DNA from: Sporosarcina ureae
Lineage (GTDB): Bacteria; Bacillota; Bacilli; Bacillales_A; Planococcaceae
Assembly (NCBI RefSeq): GCF_002082015.1
Contig: NZ_CP015109.1
Location: 1,992,501-2,056,500 of the forward strand
Length of the DNA: 64,000 nucleotides
Reading direction: 5' to 3'
This document shows, one piece after another, positions 43,095 through 53,156 of the stretch; position 1 is the stretch's first letter, and each line of letters begins with the position of its first letter. The position numbers were made by a program, and so were the translations under genes. Under the pieces are notes generated by a model. The model was not told the DNA's origin, did no database searches, and worked only from the letters and a program-made list of their open reading frames with translations.

Positions 43095-46000
43095 GTGGGA
43101 GTAATAGAACAGCTTTTTCTAGAAGAAAAAGAGATTCAAGGCTTGCTGAACGACTTGGAAGACGGGCAAGATCAGCAGTTAATCACAGGTCTTTCTGGCG
43201 GATCCAAAGCGATCTTTTTTAAGTTGATTCAACAATCTCTGACACGTCCTGTTTTGATTGTTTCGCCAAATATGCTTCAAGCACAGCGAACGTATGATGA
43301 CTTGAGCAAGTTGGTCAGTGATGAAAATATTCACTTATATACAGCGGAAGAACTTGTTGCTGCAGACTTTTCATTTGCGAGTTATGAACTGCGTGCCGGT
43401 AGAATCGATACACTGGATCATATGGCGCGTACAGGCAGTGGTATTTATATTACACCGGTTGCAGGATTACGAAAGTTGTTGCCGACAAAGGAACGGTGGT
43501 TGGCACATTACGTGACAGCCTCAACAGATGAAGAAATTGATATAGGTAACTGGTTGGAAAACTTAGTATCCATGGGCTATATACGGAAAGACCTGGTGAG
43601 CGCACCGGGTGAATTTGCGTTACGCGGTGGAATACTAGATATTTATCCGCTAACGATGACAGAGCCTGTTCGTATTGAGTTATTCGATACGACGATTGAT
43701 TCAATTCGGACGTTTTCAGCGGAAGACCAACGTTCAACAGGCAAATTGGACTCGATTACATTATTGCCAGCGACTGAATTCATCTGGACGCCTGATGAAT
43801 TACAGAAAGTTTCAGAAAAGGTGGAACAAGCGCTTGGTGATAGTCTGACCAAAATCAAAAGTGAAGAATTACAGCAGCAACTATTGATGACAATCATGCA
43901 AGACATTGGCATGATGAAAGACGGGATTGTGCCAGATACGATGAAAAAGTACGCTTCATTTTCTACTGAAGCGAGCGCCATGCTGACTGATTACTTCCCT
44001 GATAGTGGAATCATACTATTTGATGAACTAGGTCGAATACAAGAATCTGTGGCTACCTTGGAATCGGAAGAGCAGGAGTACCAGCTTGCGATGCTCGAAG
44101 ATGGGAAAATGTTGCATGACACGAAACTCGCATGGAAATACGAGCAAGTACTTGCAGACATTAGTCAGCAGCAACTCTACTTATCTCTGTTTACACGTGC
44201 AGTACCTGGTTTCACTATCAAGAAGTCTATTTCGATTTCCTGTAAGCCAATGCAACAGTTCCATAGTCAGATGCCACTGTTGAAAAATGAAATAGAACGC
44301 TGGAAACAAGGGAACTATAATGTCTTTCTGTTAGCTTCTTCAACTGAGAGAATGAAGAAAATCCAAGAAATTTTACGAGAATATGATATAGAAGCAACGA
44401 TAGATGGCAAGCCTAGTAGAGAAGGTGTGTTGTCCATTATAGAAGGGGATTTGTCTGCAGGGTTTGAATTACCGTTTCAGAAACTTGCCGTTATTACAGA
44501 CGCCGAATTATTTACTGGTAAACCGAAACGAAAAGCGCGTCCGCCTAAACTAACGAATGCTGAACGCATTAAAAGTTATTCAGAGATCAAGCCGGGCGAC
44601 CATATTGTTCATGTTCATCATGGTATTGGGAAATACTATGGCGTAGTCACACTGGACGTTAAAGGCGTCCAGAAAGATTACTTGGATATTCGATATCGCG
44701 GTGAGGATAAACTCTTCGTGCCAGCTGACCAGATTGATTTAATCCAAAAGTATGTTGCCTCCGGAGAAAAAGAGCCAAAGCTACATAAACTCGGTGGTAC
44801 GGATTGGGTCAAAACTAAACGTAAAGTAACAGCGGCCATTCAGGACATTGCGGATGACTTGATCAAATTATATGCCAGACGGGAAGCGGAAAGAGGCTTT
44901 GCATTTAGTGAAGATGATGATTTGCAACGTTCATTCGAAAACGCTTTCCCTTATGAAGAAACACAGGATCAGTTACAATCCATCAATGAAATTAAGAAGG
45001 ATATGGAAAGTATACGTCCTATGGATCGATTATTATGCGGAGATGTGGGATACGGAAAAACAGAAGTGGCAATTCGTGCAGCATTTAAAGCCGTAACGAA
45101 CGGTAAACAAGTAGCGTTCTTAGTGCCAACTACTATCCTGGCGCAGCAACATTACGAGACGATGAAAGAACGTTTTGCAGATTATCCTATAACGGTTTCA
45201 GTACTTAATCGTTTCCGTACTAAGAAAGAACAAGATGAAACGATTAAAGGAGTTAAAGCTGGTACTATCGATATTGTCATCGGTACACATCGCTTATTGT
45301 CAAAAGACGTAGTTTACCAAGACCTTGGGCTTCTTGTTGTTGATGAAGAGCAACGTTTTGGTGTTACGCATAAAGAAAAGTTAAAGCAATTAAAAAATAA
45401 CGTGGACGTACTTACATTAACTGCAACACCGATACCAAGGACTTTGCATATGTCGATGGTTGGAGTACGCGATTTATCTGTAATTGAAACGCCACCAGCT
45501 AACCGTTTCCCTGTCCAAACATATGTCATGGAAGATAATGGAGGGCTCGTTCGTGAAGCGATTGAGCGAGAAATGGGACGCGGCGGACAGGTCTTCTATT
45601 TATATAATCGTGTAGAAGATATGGACCGTAAAGTGCAAGAAATCCGTGACTTGGTACCGGAAGCACGCATCGCTTCTGCACATGGTCGGATGGGGGAAGC
45701 AGCACTCGAAGCAGTAATTTTGAGTTTTCTTGAAGGAGAATTTGATGTGCTCGTAACAACGACCATTATAGAAACCGGGATCGATATTCCGAACGTCAAT
45801 ACGTTGATTGTCCATGATGCAGACCGCATGGGATTATCACAACTTTATCAGTTACGTGGCCGGGTTGGTCGTTCTAATCGCGTAGCGTACAGCTATATGC
45901 TTTATCAGCGTGATAAAGTGTTGACAGAAGTTGCCGAAAATCGTTTGCAAGCAATCAAAGAATTTACTGAGCTTGGGTCAGGCTTTAAAATTGCCATGCG

Positions 46001-46628
46001 CGATCTATCCATTCGAGGTGCAGGAAATTTACTTGGTTCGCAACAACACGGATTCATTGATTCTGTTGGGTTCGATCTGTATTCGCAGTTACTACAAGAA
46101 GCGATAGAAGAAAGACAGACGGGCGTCGTGAAAGAAGACAAGGTGGATGTCGAAATCTCCTTGCCTATCAATGCTTATCTTCCTGAATCATACATTCAAG
46201 ACGGTTATCAAAAGATTCAAATGTATAAACGCGTAAAAGCTATCACGGGCGATGAGGATTATTTGGAACTTGTCGACGAGATGATCGACCGTTTTGGCGA
46301 TATGCCATTCGAAGCCGACTTATTACTCCGCGTCGGACGTATGAAAGCATGGGGACGTGACGCAGGCGTACTATCCATTAAAAAAGTACAAGGGATAGTG
46401 GAAATCCGCATGTCGGCAGAAGGAACTGCTCGCGCTGATGGTGCAAAGCTGATGGAACATTCCTTGAAGTTTGGCCATGCGGTTGGACTGACAATTGACA
46501 ACGGACAAATCATTGTAACCGTGAATGAAAAGAAATCTAATCAGTTTACAGAATTTGATATGGTAGAAGAGATGGTCCATACGATGCAGGAAACAGCGAA
46601 GGAAGTAGAATCTACGGATGCCTTGTAA
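43095..46628 (+). CDS. mfd: Transcription-repair coupling factor Mfd
   Basis: Removes RNA polymerase stalled at lesions and recruits UvrA. UvrB-like N-terminal modules (1-340), a CarD-like polymerase-binding domain (about 495-570, PGDHIVHVHHGIGKYYG), RecG-like translocase with Walker A CGDVGYGKTEVA (about 650), DEEQRFG and SGFKIAMRDLSIRGAGNLLG, and a C-terminal TRCF domain. Length 1177 aa, as in B. subtilis. The start is GTG with GGAGGAG seven bases upstream. Confidence 0.98.
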   Translation: MGVIEQLFLEEKEIQGLLNDLEDGQDQQLITGLSGGSKAIFFKLIQQSLTRPVLIVSPNMLQAQRTYDDLSKLVSDENIHLYTAEELVAADFSFASYELRAGRIDTLDHMARTGSGIYITPVAGLRKLLPTKERWLAHYVTASTDEEIDIGNWLENLVSMGYIRKDLVSAPGEFALRGGILDIYPLTMTEPVRIELFDTTIDSIRTFSAEDQRSTGKLDSITLLPATEFIWTPDELQKVSEKVEQALGDSLTKIKSEELQQQLLMTIMQDIGMMKDGIVPDTMKKYASFSTEASAMLTDYFPDSGIILFDELGRIQESVATLESEEQEYQLAMLEDGKMLHDTKLAWKYEQVLADISQQQLYLSLFTRAVPGFTIKKSISISCKPMQQFHSQMPLLKNEIERWKQGNYNVFLLASSTERMKKIQEILREYDIEATIDGKPSREGVLSIIEGDLSAGFELPFQKLAVITDAELFTGKPKRKARPPKLTNAERIKSYSEIKPGDHIVHVHHGIGKYYGVVTLDVKGVQKDYLDIRYRGEDKLFVPADQIDLIQKYVASGEKEPKLHKLGGTDWVKTKRKVTAAIQDIADDLIKLYARREAERGFAFSEDDDLQRSFENAFPYEETQDQLQSINEIKKDMESIRPMDRLLCGDVGYGKTEVAIRAAFKAVTNGKQVAFLVPTTILAQQHYETMKERFADYPITVSVLNRFRTKKEQDETIKGVKAGTIDIVIGTHRLLSKDVVYQDLGLLVVDEEQRFGVTHKEKLKQLKNNVDVLTLTATPIPRTLHMSMVGVRDLSVIETPPANRFPVQTYVMEDNGGLVREAIEREMGRGGQVFYLYNRVEDMDRKVQEIRDLVPEARIASAHGRMGEAALEAVILSFLEGEFDVLVTTTIIETGIDIPNVNTLIVHDADRMGLSQLYQLRGRVGRSNRVAYSYMLYQRDKVLTEVAENRLQAIKEFTELGSGFKIAMRDLSIRGAGNLLGSQQHGFIDSVGFDLYSQLLQEAIEERQTGVVKEDKVDVEISLPINAYLPESYIQDGYQKIQMYKRVKAITGDEDYLELVDEMIDRFGDMPFEADLLLRVGRMKAWGRDAGVLSIKKVQGIVEIRMSAEGTARADGAKLMEHSLKFGHAVGLTIDNGQIIVTVNEKKSNQFTEFDMVEEMVHTMQETAKEVESTDAL

Positions 46629-46711
46629 CACCTCGATTGCATAAAATGACCAATGTTGATGCATACTATCCTCAGAAATACATTTAATTTCGAGAAAGTG
46701 AGGCATTATAC

Positions 46712-47248
46712 ATGAAGGCAACGGGTATCGTCCGCAGAATTGATGACTTGGGAAGAGTAGTTATACCAAAAGAAATTAGAAGGACACTTCGCATTCGTGA
46801 GGGGGACCCTTTGGAGATATTCACTGATCGAGAAGGGGAAGTCATTTTAAAGAAGTATTCACCTATTTCAGAGCTTGGCGAATTTGCTATGGAATATGCA
46901 GAATCACTTTATGAAACGATTGGTACTCCTGCGCTGATTAGTGACCGCGATGAAATGCTAGCGGTAGCAGGTCTTGCCAAGAAAGACTATATGAATCGAC
47001 AGTTGGCACCGATATGCGAAGAAATCCTTAACGGCCGATCGACTGTCATCGAGAAGCATGAGAAGACGGTAGAATGGGTACCAGGTCAAGTAGAGCAGGT
47101 TAAATCTTATTGTGTTGTACCGGTTATCACAAACGGTGACGCAATCGGTGCAATCTATTTGCTATCAAAAGTTCATTTTGTTGGAGAAGTCGAGCAAAAA
47201 GCAGCGGAGACAGCAGCTAATTTCTTGGCAAAACAGATGGAAAGCTAA
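46712..47248 (+). CDS. spoVT: Stage V sporulation protein T
   Basis: Forespore regulator that adjusts sigma-G genes. AbrB-like N-terminal swapped hairpin (KATGIVRRIDDLGRVVIPKEI) and a C-terminal GAF domain (about 55-178). Length 178 aa. GTGAGG lies eight bases before the ATG. The sequence resembles abrB at the N-terminus, but the GAF domain separates the two. Confidence 0.97.
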   Translation: MKATGIVRRIDDLGRVVIPKEIRRTLRIREGDPLEIFTDREGEVILKKYSPISELGEFAMEYAESLYETIGTPALISDRDEMLAVAGLAKKDYMNRQLAPICEEILNGRSTVIEKHEKTVEWVPGQVEQVKSYCVVPVITNGDAIGAIYLLSKVHFVGEVEQKAAETAANFLAKQMES

Positions 47249-47281
47249 ATGGATTTACTAAAAGTATTAAATTTTTTACCT

Positions 47282-47316
47282 AAAACTCACAGTAGATTCA
47301 TCTACTGTGAGTTTTT
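47282..47316 (+). terminator. Terminator after spoVT
   Basis: AAAACTCACAGTAGA-TTCA-TCTACTGTGAGTTTT, a perfect stem with a T-run. Confidence 0.95.
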
Positions 47317-47823
47317 TGATGTGTAATTTATTATGAATTTAAAACGACGTGCTATTTTTAGATGGATGACCAGTAAAGAAACTTTATTTAACCTAAAAAT
47401 TATAAGAAATCCAACAGCACTAATTACATATAATTCCTTTTTAAGTGTATTTACGTTAATAGCATTTCAATATTTTTCTTCATTTAAAAAGTGAAATATT
47501 TCACATACTACCGTCATATCCTGATTTTTTGAAACGTTTTTCTTTACGTGAAACTTTTCACAAAACCCCTTAGTGAAGGGCTTCACAAGGCATAATTTAA
47601 AAGGTGAAAGGTTTCACATACTACGAAAAAGCATAAAAGTCAAAACTTTTTTAAAAATATTTAAAGGCTCTGTAAAACCCGAGATAGAAGTAATGTAACC
47701 GCTTACGAATTTACAATTTTTAGAGTAGACAGAAAATTATTACTTGTATTTACTTTGCGTTTACGCTTATAATCACTACCAACACGAATGAACAATAAAA
47801 AACCAGACAGGGAGAGCGATATT
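47317..47823. other. Upstream control region of malic enzyme
   Basis: About 500 bases without a gene. It contains four dyad boxes (47491-47617), described separately, and a probable promoter TTGTAT (47744-47749), 18-base spacer, TATAAT (47768-47773). TTGAAACGTTTTT near 47529 looks like a catabolite-response element but is one base too short in its left half. Confidence 0.5.
47491..47617 (+). promoter_or_regulatory. Four TGTGA-N6-TCACA-like dyads upstream of malic enzyme
   Basis: GTGAAATATTTCAC (47491-47504), GTGAAACTTTTCAC (47548-47561), GTGAAGGGCTTCAC (47573-47586) and GTGAAAGGTTTCAC (47604-47617). Each fits TGTGA-N6-TCACA except the first base. This is the shape bound by Crp/Fnr/ArcR-type proteins and resembles Rex sites. 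They lie about 130-250 bases before the likely -35. Confidence 0.7.
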
Positions 47824-49029
47824 ATGAACAGGAATTACAAATCTTCTTTACACATGCATCAAATTCACAATGGAAAAATGGAAGTTGTTTCGAAAGTACC
47901 GCTAGAAAATAAAGAGGATTTAAGTTTGGCGTACTCACCAGGAGTTGCTGAACCTTGTGTAGAAATCGCTCGAGACCCATCTCTTGCATATGAATATACA
48001 ATCAAAGGGAATTTGGTAGCGGTTGTGACAGATGGTACGGCTGTACTTGGACTCGGAGATATCGGGCCTGAAGCATCTTTGCCAGTAATGGAGGGGAAGG
48101 CTTTATTGTTGAAGCAATTCGCAGGGATTGACGCATTCCCGATATGTCTAGATACAAAAGACGTGGACGAAATTGTCCATATCGTAAAAGCAATGAGTCC
48201 GACATTTGGAGCTATAAACCTTGAAGATATTTCTGCTCCTCGTTGTTTCGAAATTGAACGGAGGTTACGTGAAGAATGTAGTATTCCGATCTTCCACGAC
48301 GATCAGCATGGTACAGCAATTGTAGTAGGTGCGGGATTACTTAACGCATTAAAGGTAGTTGGGAAAGAAAAAGAAGAAGTGAAAATTGTTTTGAACGGTG
48401 CAGGTGCTGCTGGAATTGCGATTACGAAACTATTATTGAATATGGGCTTCGAAAACATTATTATGTGTGATTCAAAAGGTATTATTTATGAGGGCCGCGA
48501 GAATGCGATGAATGACATTAAGCATGAAATGTCACGCATCACGAACCTCAATAAAATTGAAGGTTCCTTAGCTGAAGCAATGAAGGGCGCAGACGTATTT
48601 GTCGGTGTATCTGTTGCGAACTTGCTGACGAAGGAATTAATTGCATCGATGAATACAGATCCAATCGTATTTGGACTGGCGAATCCAATGCCAGAGTTGA
48701 AGCCTGAATTGGCAGACGAGTATGGAGTGCGTATTATTGCAACAGGCCGCTCTGACTATCCTAACCAAGTCAACAATGTCTTGGCATTCCCTGGAATCTT
48801 CCGTGGAGCACTAGACGTTAGAGCAACGGAGATCAACGAAGAGATGAAACTTGCTGCGACATATGCGATTGCAGATTTGATCAATGATGAAGATCTACGT
48901 GACGATTACATCATTCCAGATCCATTTGATGACCGTATCCCGACGATTGTTGCACATGCAGTAGGAAAAGCTGCAATGCGCTCGGGCGTGTCCGTTTCAA
49001 AGGAACTGATTTTGCCTAACCCCAGCTGA
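47824..49029 (+). CDS. Malic enzyme (YtsJ-like, oxidative decarboxylating)
   Basis: Converts malate to pyruvate and CO2 with NAD(P)+. SLAYSPGVAEPC, VTDGTAVLGLGDIGPEASLPVMEGKA, FHDDQHGTAIV and the Rossmann loop NGAGAAGIAI are typical of the short bacterial form; GRSDYPNQVNNVLAFPGIF is the C-terminal signature. ATG 47824 with GGGAG upstream gives 401 aa. Cofactor preference cannot be fixed. It sits between spoVT and the flippase gene, where B. subtilis has none. Confidence 0.94.
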   Translation: MNRNYKSSLHMHQIHNGKMEVVSKVPLENKEDLSLAYSPGVAEPCVEIARDPSLAYEYTIKGNLVAVVTDGTAVLGLGDIGPEASLPVMEGKALLLKQFAGIDAFPICLDTKDVDEIVHIVKAMSPTFGAINLEDISAPRCFEIERRLREECSIPIFHDDQHGTAIVVGAGLLNALKVVGKEKEEVKIVLNGAGAAGIAITKLLLNMGFENIIMCDSKGIIYEGRENAMNDIKHEMSRITNLNKIEGSLAEAMKGADVFVGVSVANLLTKELIASMNTDPIVFGLANPMPELKPELADEYGVRIIATGRSDYPNQVNNVLAFPGIFRGALDVRATEINEEMKLAATYAIADLINDEDLRDDYIIPDPFDDRIPTIVAHAVGKAAMRSGVSVSKELILPNPS

Positions 49030-49041
49030 AGATGAATAATG

Positions 49042-49082
49042 GAACGTCTTTCCTATCAGGTATAGGGGAGGCGTTTTTTTAT
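49042..49082 (+). terminator. Terminator after malic enzyme
   Basis: AACGTCTTTCCTAT / ATAGGGGAGGCGTT with G-U pairs, loop CAGGT, then TTTTTT. Confidence 0.85.
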
Positions 49083-49181
49083 TTATGAAACGAGTGAATG
49101 AAGTGAGCGAAGCACAGTTCGACATTCGGGGGACACGCATTGTTATAGGTCTGCGGATTATTTATGAGAGCGTAGTACCGG
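49083..49181. other. Flank of repeat array 2, no gene seen
   Basis: Includes TATGAGAGCG at 49164-49172, which faces the first unit of the array (GCGCTCATA) and could form a hairpin. Confidence 0.4.
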
Positions 49182-49312
49182 CGCTCATAAATCTCTCCAA
49201 GCGCTCATAATTCAAAGTTAACCGCTCTATGGTGCCTGACTTCCGCTCTATCAACATACGCAGGCGCTCTATCAGACTCCGCAAGCGATCATACTTACGC
49301 GGCAACCGCTCA
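49182..49312 (+). repeat. 21-bp phased repeat array 2 (core CGCTC)
   Basis: CGCTC-type cores at 49182, 49202, 49223, 49244, 49265, 49286 (CGATC) and 49307: one 20-base step and five of exactly 21. Same core, same strand and same step as the array at 2949-3290. On the minus strand the array reads as heptads of the form IERLxxx over an open frame (49162-49413) with no good ribosome site; I take that as a by-product of the 21-base step. Confidence 0.88.
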
Positions 49313-49452
49313 ATGCGTCCCACTCTGAAGTGGAAATTATAAACTAATCTCCCCTCGTTCATTGGAGAGATTAGTTCTGCGCCTAGCGCACACACGCCAC
49401 CCTCATTGTGCACGTATAGTATGATAAAACCAAATAGGCTGGAGGAAGCGGA

Positions 49453-50046
49453 ATGACTTGGCTACTGATCGTAGGCTTTGCAATTTCATCTAGCATAGAC
49501 AACTTTGGAGTCGGACTATCTTACGGGGTACAGCGAGTCCATATTCCATTCACGTCGAATGCACTCATTGCGGTAATTTGTTTTATCTTTAGTTTGATCG
49601 GCATCATCTTCGGTGCATGGCTGGCCGAAATGCTACCAGGCATACTCCCTGATCTCATAGCGTTTGCTGTACTAAGCGTCATTGGGATACGCATCATGAT
49701 AATCGCCTTTCGTCAACCAAGAAAACCTCAAGCGAATGTGTTCAGTGAACCGGAAAAAATGGATTTTGACGGATCTTCACATATTAGTTTGGGGGAAGCA
49801 TTACTACTCGGTATTGCGCTTTCTGCGAATGCATTAACGAACGGTGTCGGAGCAGGTCTTTTGGCGTTGTCACCAATCGCAATCGCATTATCGGCGGCTG
49901 TTGGTAGTTATATAACATTGTCTATTGGTGTAGGACTAGGTGCGAAACTAGCAGGTGTCCAAATTGGTAAGATGTCACTAGGTCAGTTTGGAACATTCAT
50001 GAGTGGTGTCATAATTTTATTGATTGCGGTCACACGTCTACTTTGA
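49453..50046 (+). CDS. ytaF: YtaF/MntP-family membrane protein
   Basis: Integral membrane protein with about six helices. SSSIDNFGVGLSYGVQ in helix 1 and SANALTNGVGAGLL in the fourth form the two-fold repeated Asp/Asn motif of the MntP/YtaF family. YtaF is a sporulation membrane protein; MntP exports Mn2+. The form SIDNFGVGLSYG is closer to YtaF. Length 197 aa. GGAGGAAG precedes the ATG. It is not found at this place in B. subtilis. Confidence 0.78.
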   Translation: MTWLLIVGFAISSSIDNFGVGLSYGVQRVHIPFTSNALIAVICFIFSLIGIIFGAWLAEMLPGILPDLIAFAVLSVIGIRIMIIAFRQPRKPQANVFSEPEKMDFDGSSHISLGEALLLGIALSANALTNGVGAGLLALSPIAIALSAAVGSYITLSIGVGLGAKLAGVQIGKMSLGQFGTFMSGVIILLIAVTRLL

Positions 50047-50097
50047 CATGATGGGATGGTATACTAGAAATCATTATCGAATGAAAGAGGCGCATAT

Positions 50098-51690
50098 ATG
50101 GCGTTGACTAAATGGAATATGAAGTCGTTTATGAAAGGTGCATCGATTTTAACTATTGCCGCTATCATCGTCAAAGTGCTGAGCGCGGTCTATCGCGTAC
50201 CATTTCAAAACTTAGTTGGAGATAAAGGATTCTATATTTACCAGCAAGTATATCCGTTCATCGGAATATTTATTGTTTGGACGTCTTCAGGTTTTGCTGT
50301 CGCGGTATCTAAGTTGCTTGCGGAAAGCAAAGGTCCTGGGGAGTCGCGCGGGATCTTACGCGTGTCACTCATTTACCTTCTCGTTTTATCGGTAGGAGTT
50401 TTTCTCCTCTTACGTTCAAGTTCATCTTTTTTTGCTGAATTAATGGGTGACAACGCATTAGCACCTGTTTTGCAAACCGGTTCATATATCGTTCTTGCAC
50501 TACCGTTTCTGGCTGTACTGAAGGGTGTTTTTCAATCGGAGGGGCAAATGATACCTGTAGCCATTTCAAACGTCTCAGAGCAGTTGTTCAGAGTAATTAT
50601 TGTGCTAACAGGTACGTGGATGGCGATACGTGCGGGCATATCGCTTTATACAATAGGTGAAATTACGATGTGGGCAGCGATTGTCGGTGAAGTGATAGGC
50701 GTCTTAATCCTGGTATGGTTTTTCCTACAACGGGAAAGGATGCCGGTAGATACTGTAAAGTCATGGCAAGTGATCAAAGATCTGACCAAAATTAGCATCG
50801 GCGTTAGTGCAAGTTCATTAATTTTATTAGTATTCCAATTGGTGGATTCATTCACAATCTATAACGCATTAATTGAAGCAGGTGCAATGAGTGAGGCTGC
50901 GATGGAAATGAAAGGCGTCTATGACAGGGGGCAGCCACTTGCGCAAATGGGTATTTTACTTGCATCTACGTTGGCGTTAGCGCTCGTGCCGTTAATCGCG
51001 CATCATGCAACCAAAAATGATGGACAAGGCGCGTTACCGTTCATTAGTTTGACGTTCCGGACGTCTATCTTATTCGGCTGGGCTGCAACGATAGGGTTAG
51101 TTCTGATACTGCCTTTCGTCAATGAAATGCTGTTTCAAACACGAACAGGATCTGTCGCGCTGATCATTTTCTGTATCCAGATTTTCTGGTTGTCGATTAT
51201 TTTGCCATTGACGGCTATCCTTCAAGGGAGTGGAAAAGTGCGTGCGCCGTTGCTATTCATGTTGCTTGGCGTCGTAATAAAACTGTTGACTACACCATTG
51301 ATGGTTCGACAGTATGGTATTGAAGGTGCAGCCGTATCAGGCACTACTGCATTCGCGGTGGTTGCTGTATTATTGATTATGTATTTTAAGAGATTTTGGA
51401 AGTTTCCATTGGCTCCGCAACATTTTTACACTGTGCTGATTAGCGCAGGCGTTGCAATGGCAGGGGTATTAATTCCCTGGATGCTTTTTGCGGACTATTG
51501 GCTGTTTGACGGCTTATCCTCACGCGCCAGTTCAACGTTAACTGCACTGTCAGCTGTTGCAATTGGGGCAATCATATTCCTTTTTGTCATCTTGAAATCA
51601 CGTATAATGAAAGAAAAAGAGTGGTACTTACTACCTTTTGGAAAACGATTGGCGACCGCTCAACTATGGCTAACTAAAAATAGAAGGTGA
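50098..51690 (+). CDS. yabM: MOP-type polysaccharide/lipid flippase (YabM, SpoVB-like)
   Basis: Membrane protein with about 14 helices of the MATE/MOP group, related to SpoVB and MurJ. MKSFMKGASILTIAAIIVKVLSAVYRVPFQNL at the start is typical of the SpoVB branch (residues 9-40). Length 530 aa. It probably flips lipid-linked oligosaccharide for wall or cortex synthesis. The next gene starts just after its stop (TGA within the AAGGTGA ribosome site). Confidence 0.9.
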   Translation: MALTKWNMKSFMKGASILTIAAIIVKVLSAVYRVPFQNLVGDKGFYIYQQVYPFIGIFIVWTSSGFAVAVSKLLAESKGPGESRGILRVSLIYLLVLSVGVFLLLRSSSSFFAELMGDNALAPVLQTGSYIVLALPFLAVLKGVFQSEGQMIPVAISNVSEQLFRVIIVLTGTWMAIRAGISLYTIGEITMWAAIVGEVIGVLILVWFFLQRERMPVDTVKSWQVIKDLTKISIGVSASSLILLVFQLVDSFTIYNALIEAGAMSEAAMEMKGVYDRGQPLAQMGILLASTLALALVPLIAHHATKNDGQGALPFISLTFRTSILFGWAATIGLVLILPFVNEMLFQTRTGSVALIIFCIQIFWLSIILPLTAILQGSGKVRAPLLFMLLGVVIKLLTTPLMVRQYGIEGAAVSGTTAFAVVAVLLIMYFKRFWKFPLAPQHFYTVLISAGVAMAGVLIPWMLFADYWLFDGLSSRASSTLTALSAVAIGAIIFLFVILKSRIMKEKEWYLLPFGKRLATAQLWLTKNRR

Positions 51691-51695
51691 ATTAT

Positions 51696-53156
51696 GTGAA
51701 TAAAATAACTGTTATTGGGCTTGGTGCAGGTGATGTAGAACAATTGTCGCTAGGCACGTACCGATTATTGAAACAAGCGGATCATCTCTACATTCGTACG
51801 GAAGAACATCCAGTCGTTGCAGATTTACGTTTGGAAGGATTAAAAATGAAAAGCTTTGATTCAATTTACGAAGCAAATGATGCATTTGAAGACGTCTACC
51901 AACAAATCGTCGATACACTCCTTGAACTGAGTGCGCAACAGCCGATTACATACGCTGTGCCGGGTCACCCACTTGTAGCGGAACGTACGGTGCAACTCTT
52001 AATTGAAAAAGAGCGGGCGGGTGAGGTTGAACTTCATATCGCGGGTGGTAGTAGCTTTTTGGATCCGATTTTTACAGCGCTACGTATAGATCCGATTGAA
52101 GGATTCCAGTTACTTGATGGCACGGACTTGAAACGTGATGACGTGCGCATGGATCAGCACATACTAATTGGACAAGTCTATGATGCATTCGTTGCTTCTG
52201 ACGTGAAATTGTCTTTAATGGAGAAATATCCTGATCATCATGTTGTAACCATCGTTACGTCAGCAGGTTCACAAGATGAGAAACTGACCGAAATACCACT
52301 ATTTGAGCTTGACCGTACAGTGACGTTGAATAATCTAACGACTGTCTATGTACCACCGCTGCTAGATCACGAACAACGACTGAAAGAGTGGAGTTCATTC
52401 AGGGACATCATTGCTACGTTACGTGGACCCGCTGGTTGCCCTTGGGATCGCGAGCAAACGCATGAATCATTGAAGCGCTATTTGATCGAAGAATCCTTCG
52501 AGTTGATCCAAGCCATCGATGAAGAAGATGACAACGCAATCATAGAAGAACTAGGAGATGTTTTACTGCAAGTCTTCCTGCATGCGCAAATCGGAGAAGA
52601 CAATGGATATTTCTCCATGGAAGACGTACTCGAGGTCGTCGGCTCCAAAATGATTCGACGACATCCACATGTATTTGCGCAAACGCAAGCCGACACAACG
52701 GAAGAAGTGTTGACGAACTGGCAAGCAATTAAGGACCAGGAAAAAACGAAACCATCTACCTTATTAGAAGGGCAAGAACGTTTGGCATCCTCTTTGTTGA
52801 CATCTTATAATTATCAAAAGACTGCAGCCAAAGTAGGATTTGACTGGCCGTCCATCGAAGGAGCCTTCGATAAGTTTCAGGAAGAGTGGCAGGAGTTTCA
52901 AGCCGAAGTGGAAAATGGCGGGCCGGAGCAACAGTTAGACGAACTTGGAGACGTACTATTCACTATCGTTAACATTGCAAGATACCTGAAGATCTCACCA
53001 GAAGAGGCCATGTGGCACACCAACGAAAAATTTAAGACTCGTTTTCAGTTCGTGGAGCAGTCCGTGAAACAAGGAAGCGGAAAATTTGAAGACTATACAT
53101 TAGATGAACTAGAAGAGTTCTGGCAACAGGCCAAACGAAAGGAAGAATCCAAATGA
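51696..53156 (+). CDS. yabN: MazG-family nucleotide pyrophosphohydrolase with methylase domain
   Basis: Two domains: an N-terminal tetrapyrrole-methylase-like fold (about 1-215, [29 protein letters not shown]) of unclear role and a MazG NTP pyrophosphohydrolase (about 225-486, [40 protein letters not shown]). It hydrolyses NTPs, probably as house-cleaning. GTG 51696 with AAGGTGA five bases upstream gives [10 protein letters not shown]; a GTG at 51687 overlaps that site. It overlaps rqcP by four bases. Confidence 0.95.
   Translation: MNKITVIGLGAGDVEQLSLGTYRLLKQADHLYIRTEEHPVVADLRLEGLKMKSFDSIYEANDAFEDVYQQIVDTLLELSAQQPITYAVPGHPLVAERTVQLLIEKERAGEVELHIAGGSSFLDPIFTALRIDPIEGFQLLDGTDLKRDDVRMDQHILIGQVYDAFVASDVKLSLMEKYPDHHVVTIVTSAGSQDEKLTEIPLFELDRTVTLNNLTTVYVPPLLDHEQRLKEWSSFRDIIATLRGPAGCPWDREQTHESLKRYLIEESFELIQAIDEEDDNAIIEELGDVLLQVFLHAQIGEDNGYFSMEDVLEVVGSKMIRRHPHVFAQTQADTTEEVLTNWQAIKDQEKTKPSTLLEGQERLASSLLTSYNYQKTAAKVGFDWPSIEGAFDKFQEEWQEFQAEVENGGPEQQLDELGDVLFTIVNIARYLKISPEEAMWHTNEKFKTRFQFVEQSVKQGSGKFEDYTLDELEEFWQQAKRKEESK

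Noticed and set aside
46661-46687. Sigma-G promoter of spoVT
   Set aside because: GCATA and CATTTAA are present, but the spacing is 15 and the -10 is off by one base.
47529-47545. CcpA site (cre) before malic enzyme
   Set aside because: TTGAAACGTTTTT has only three bases between TG and CG, where cre needs four.
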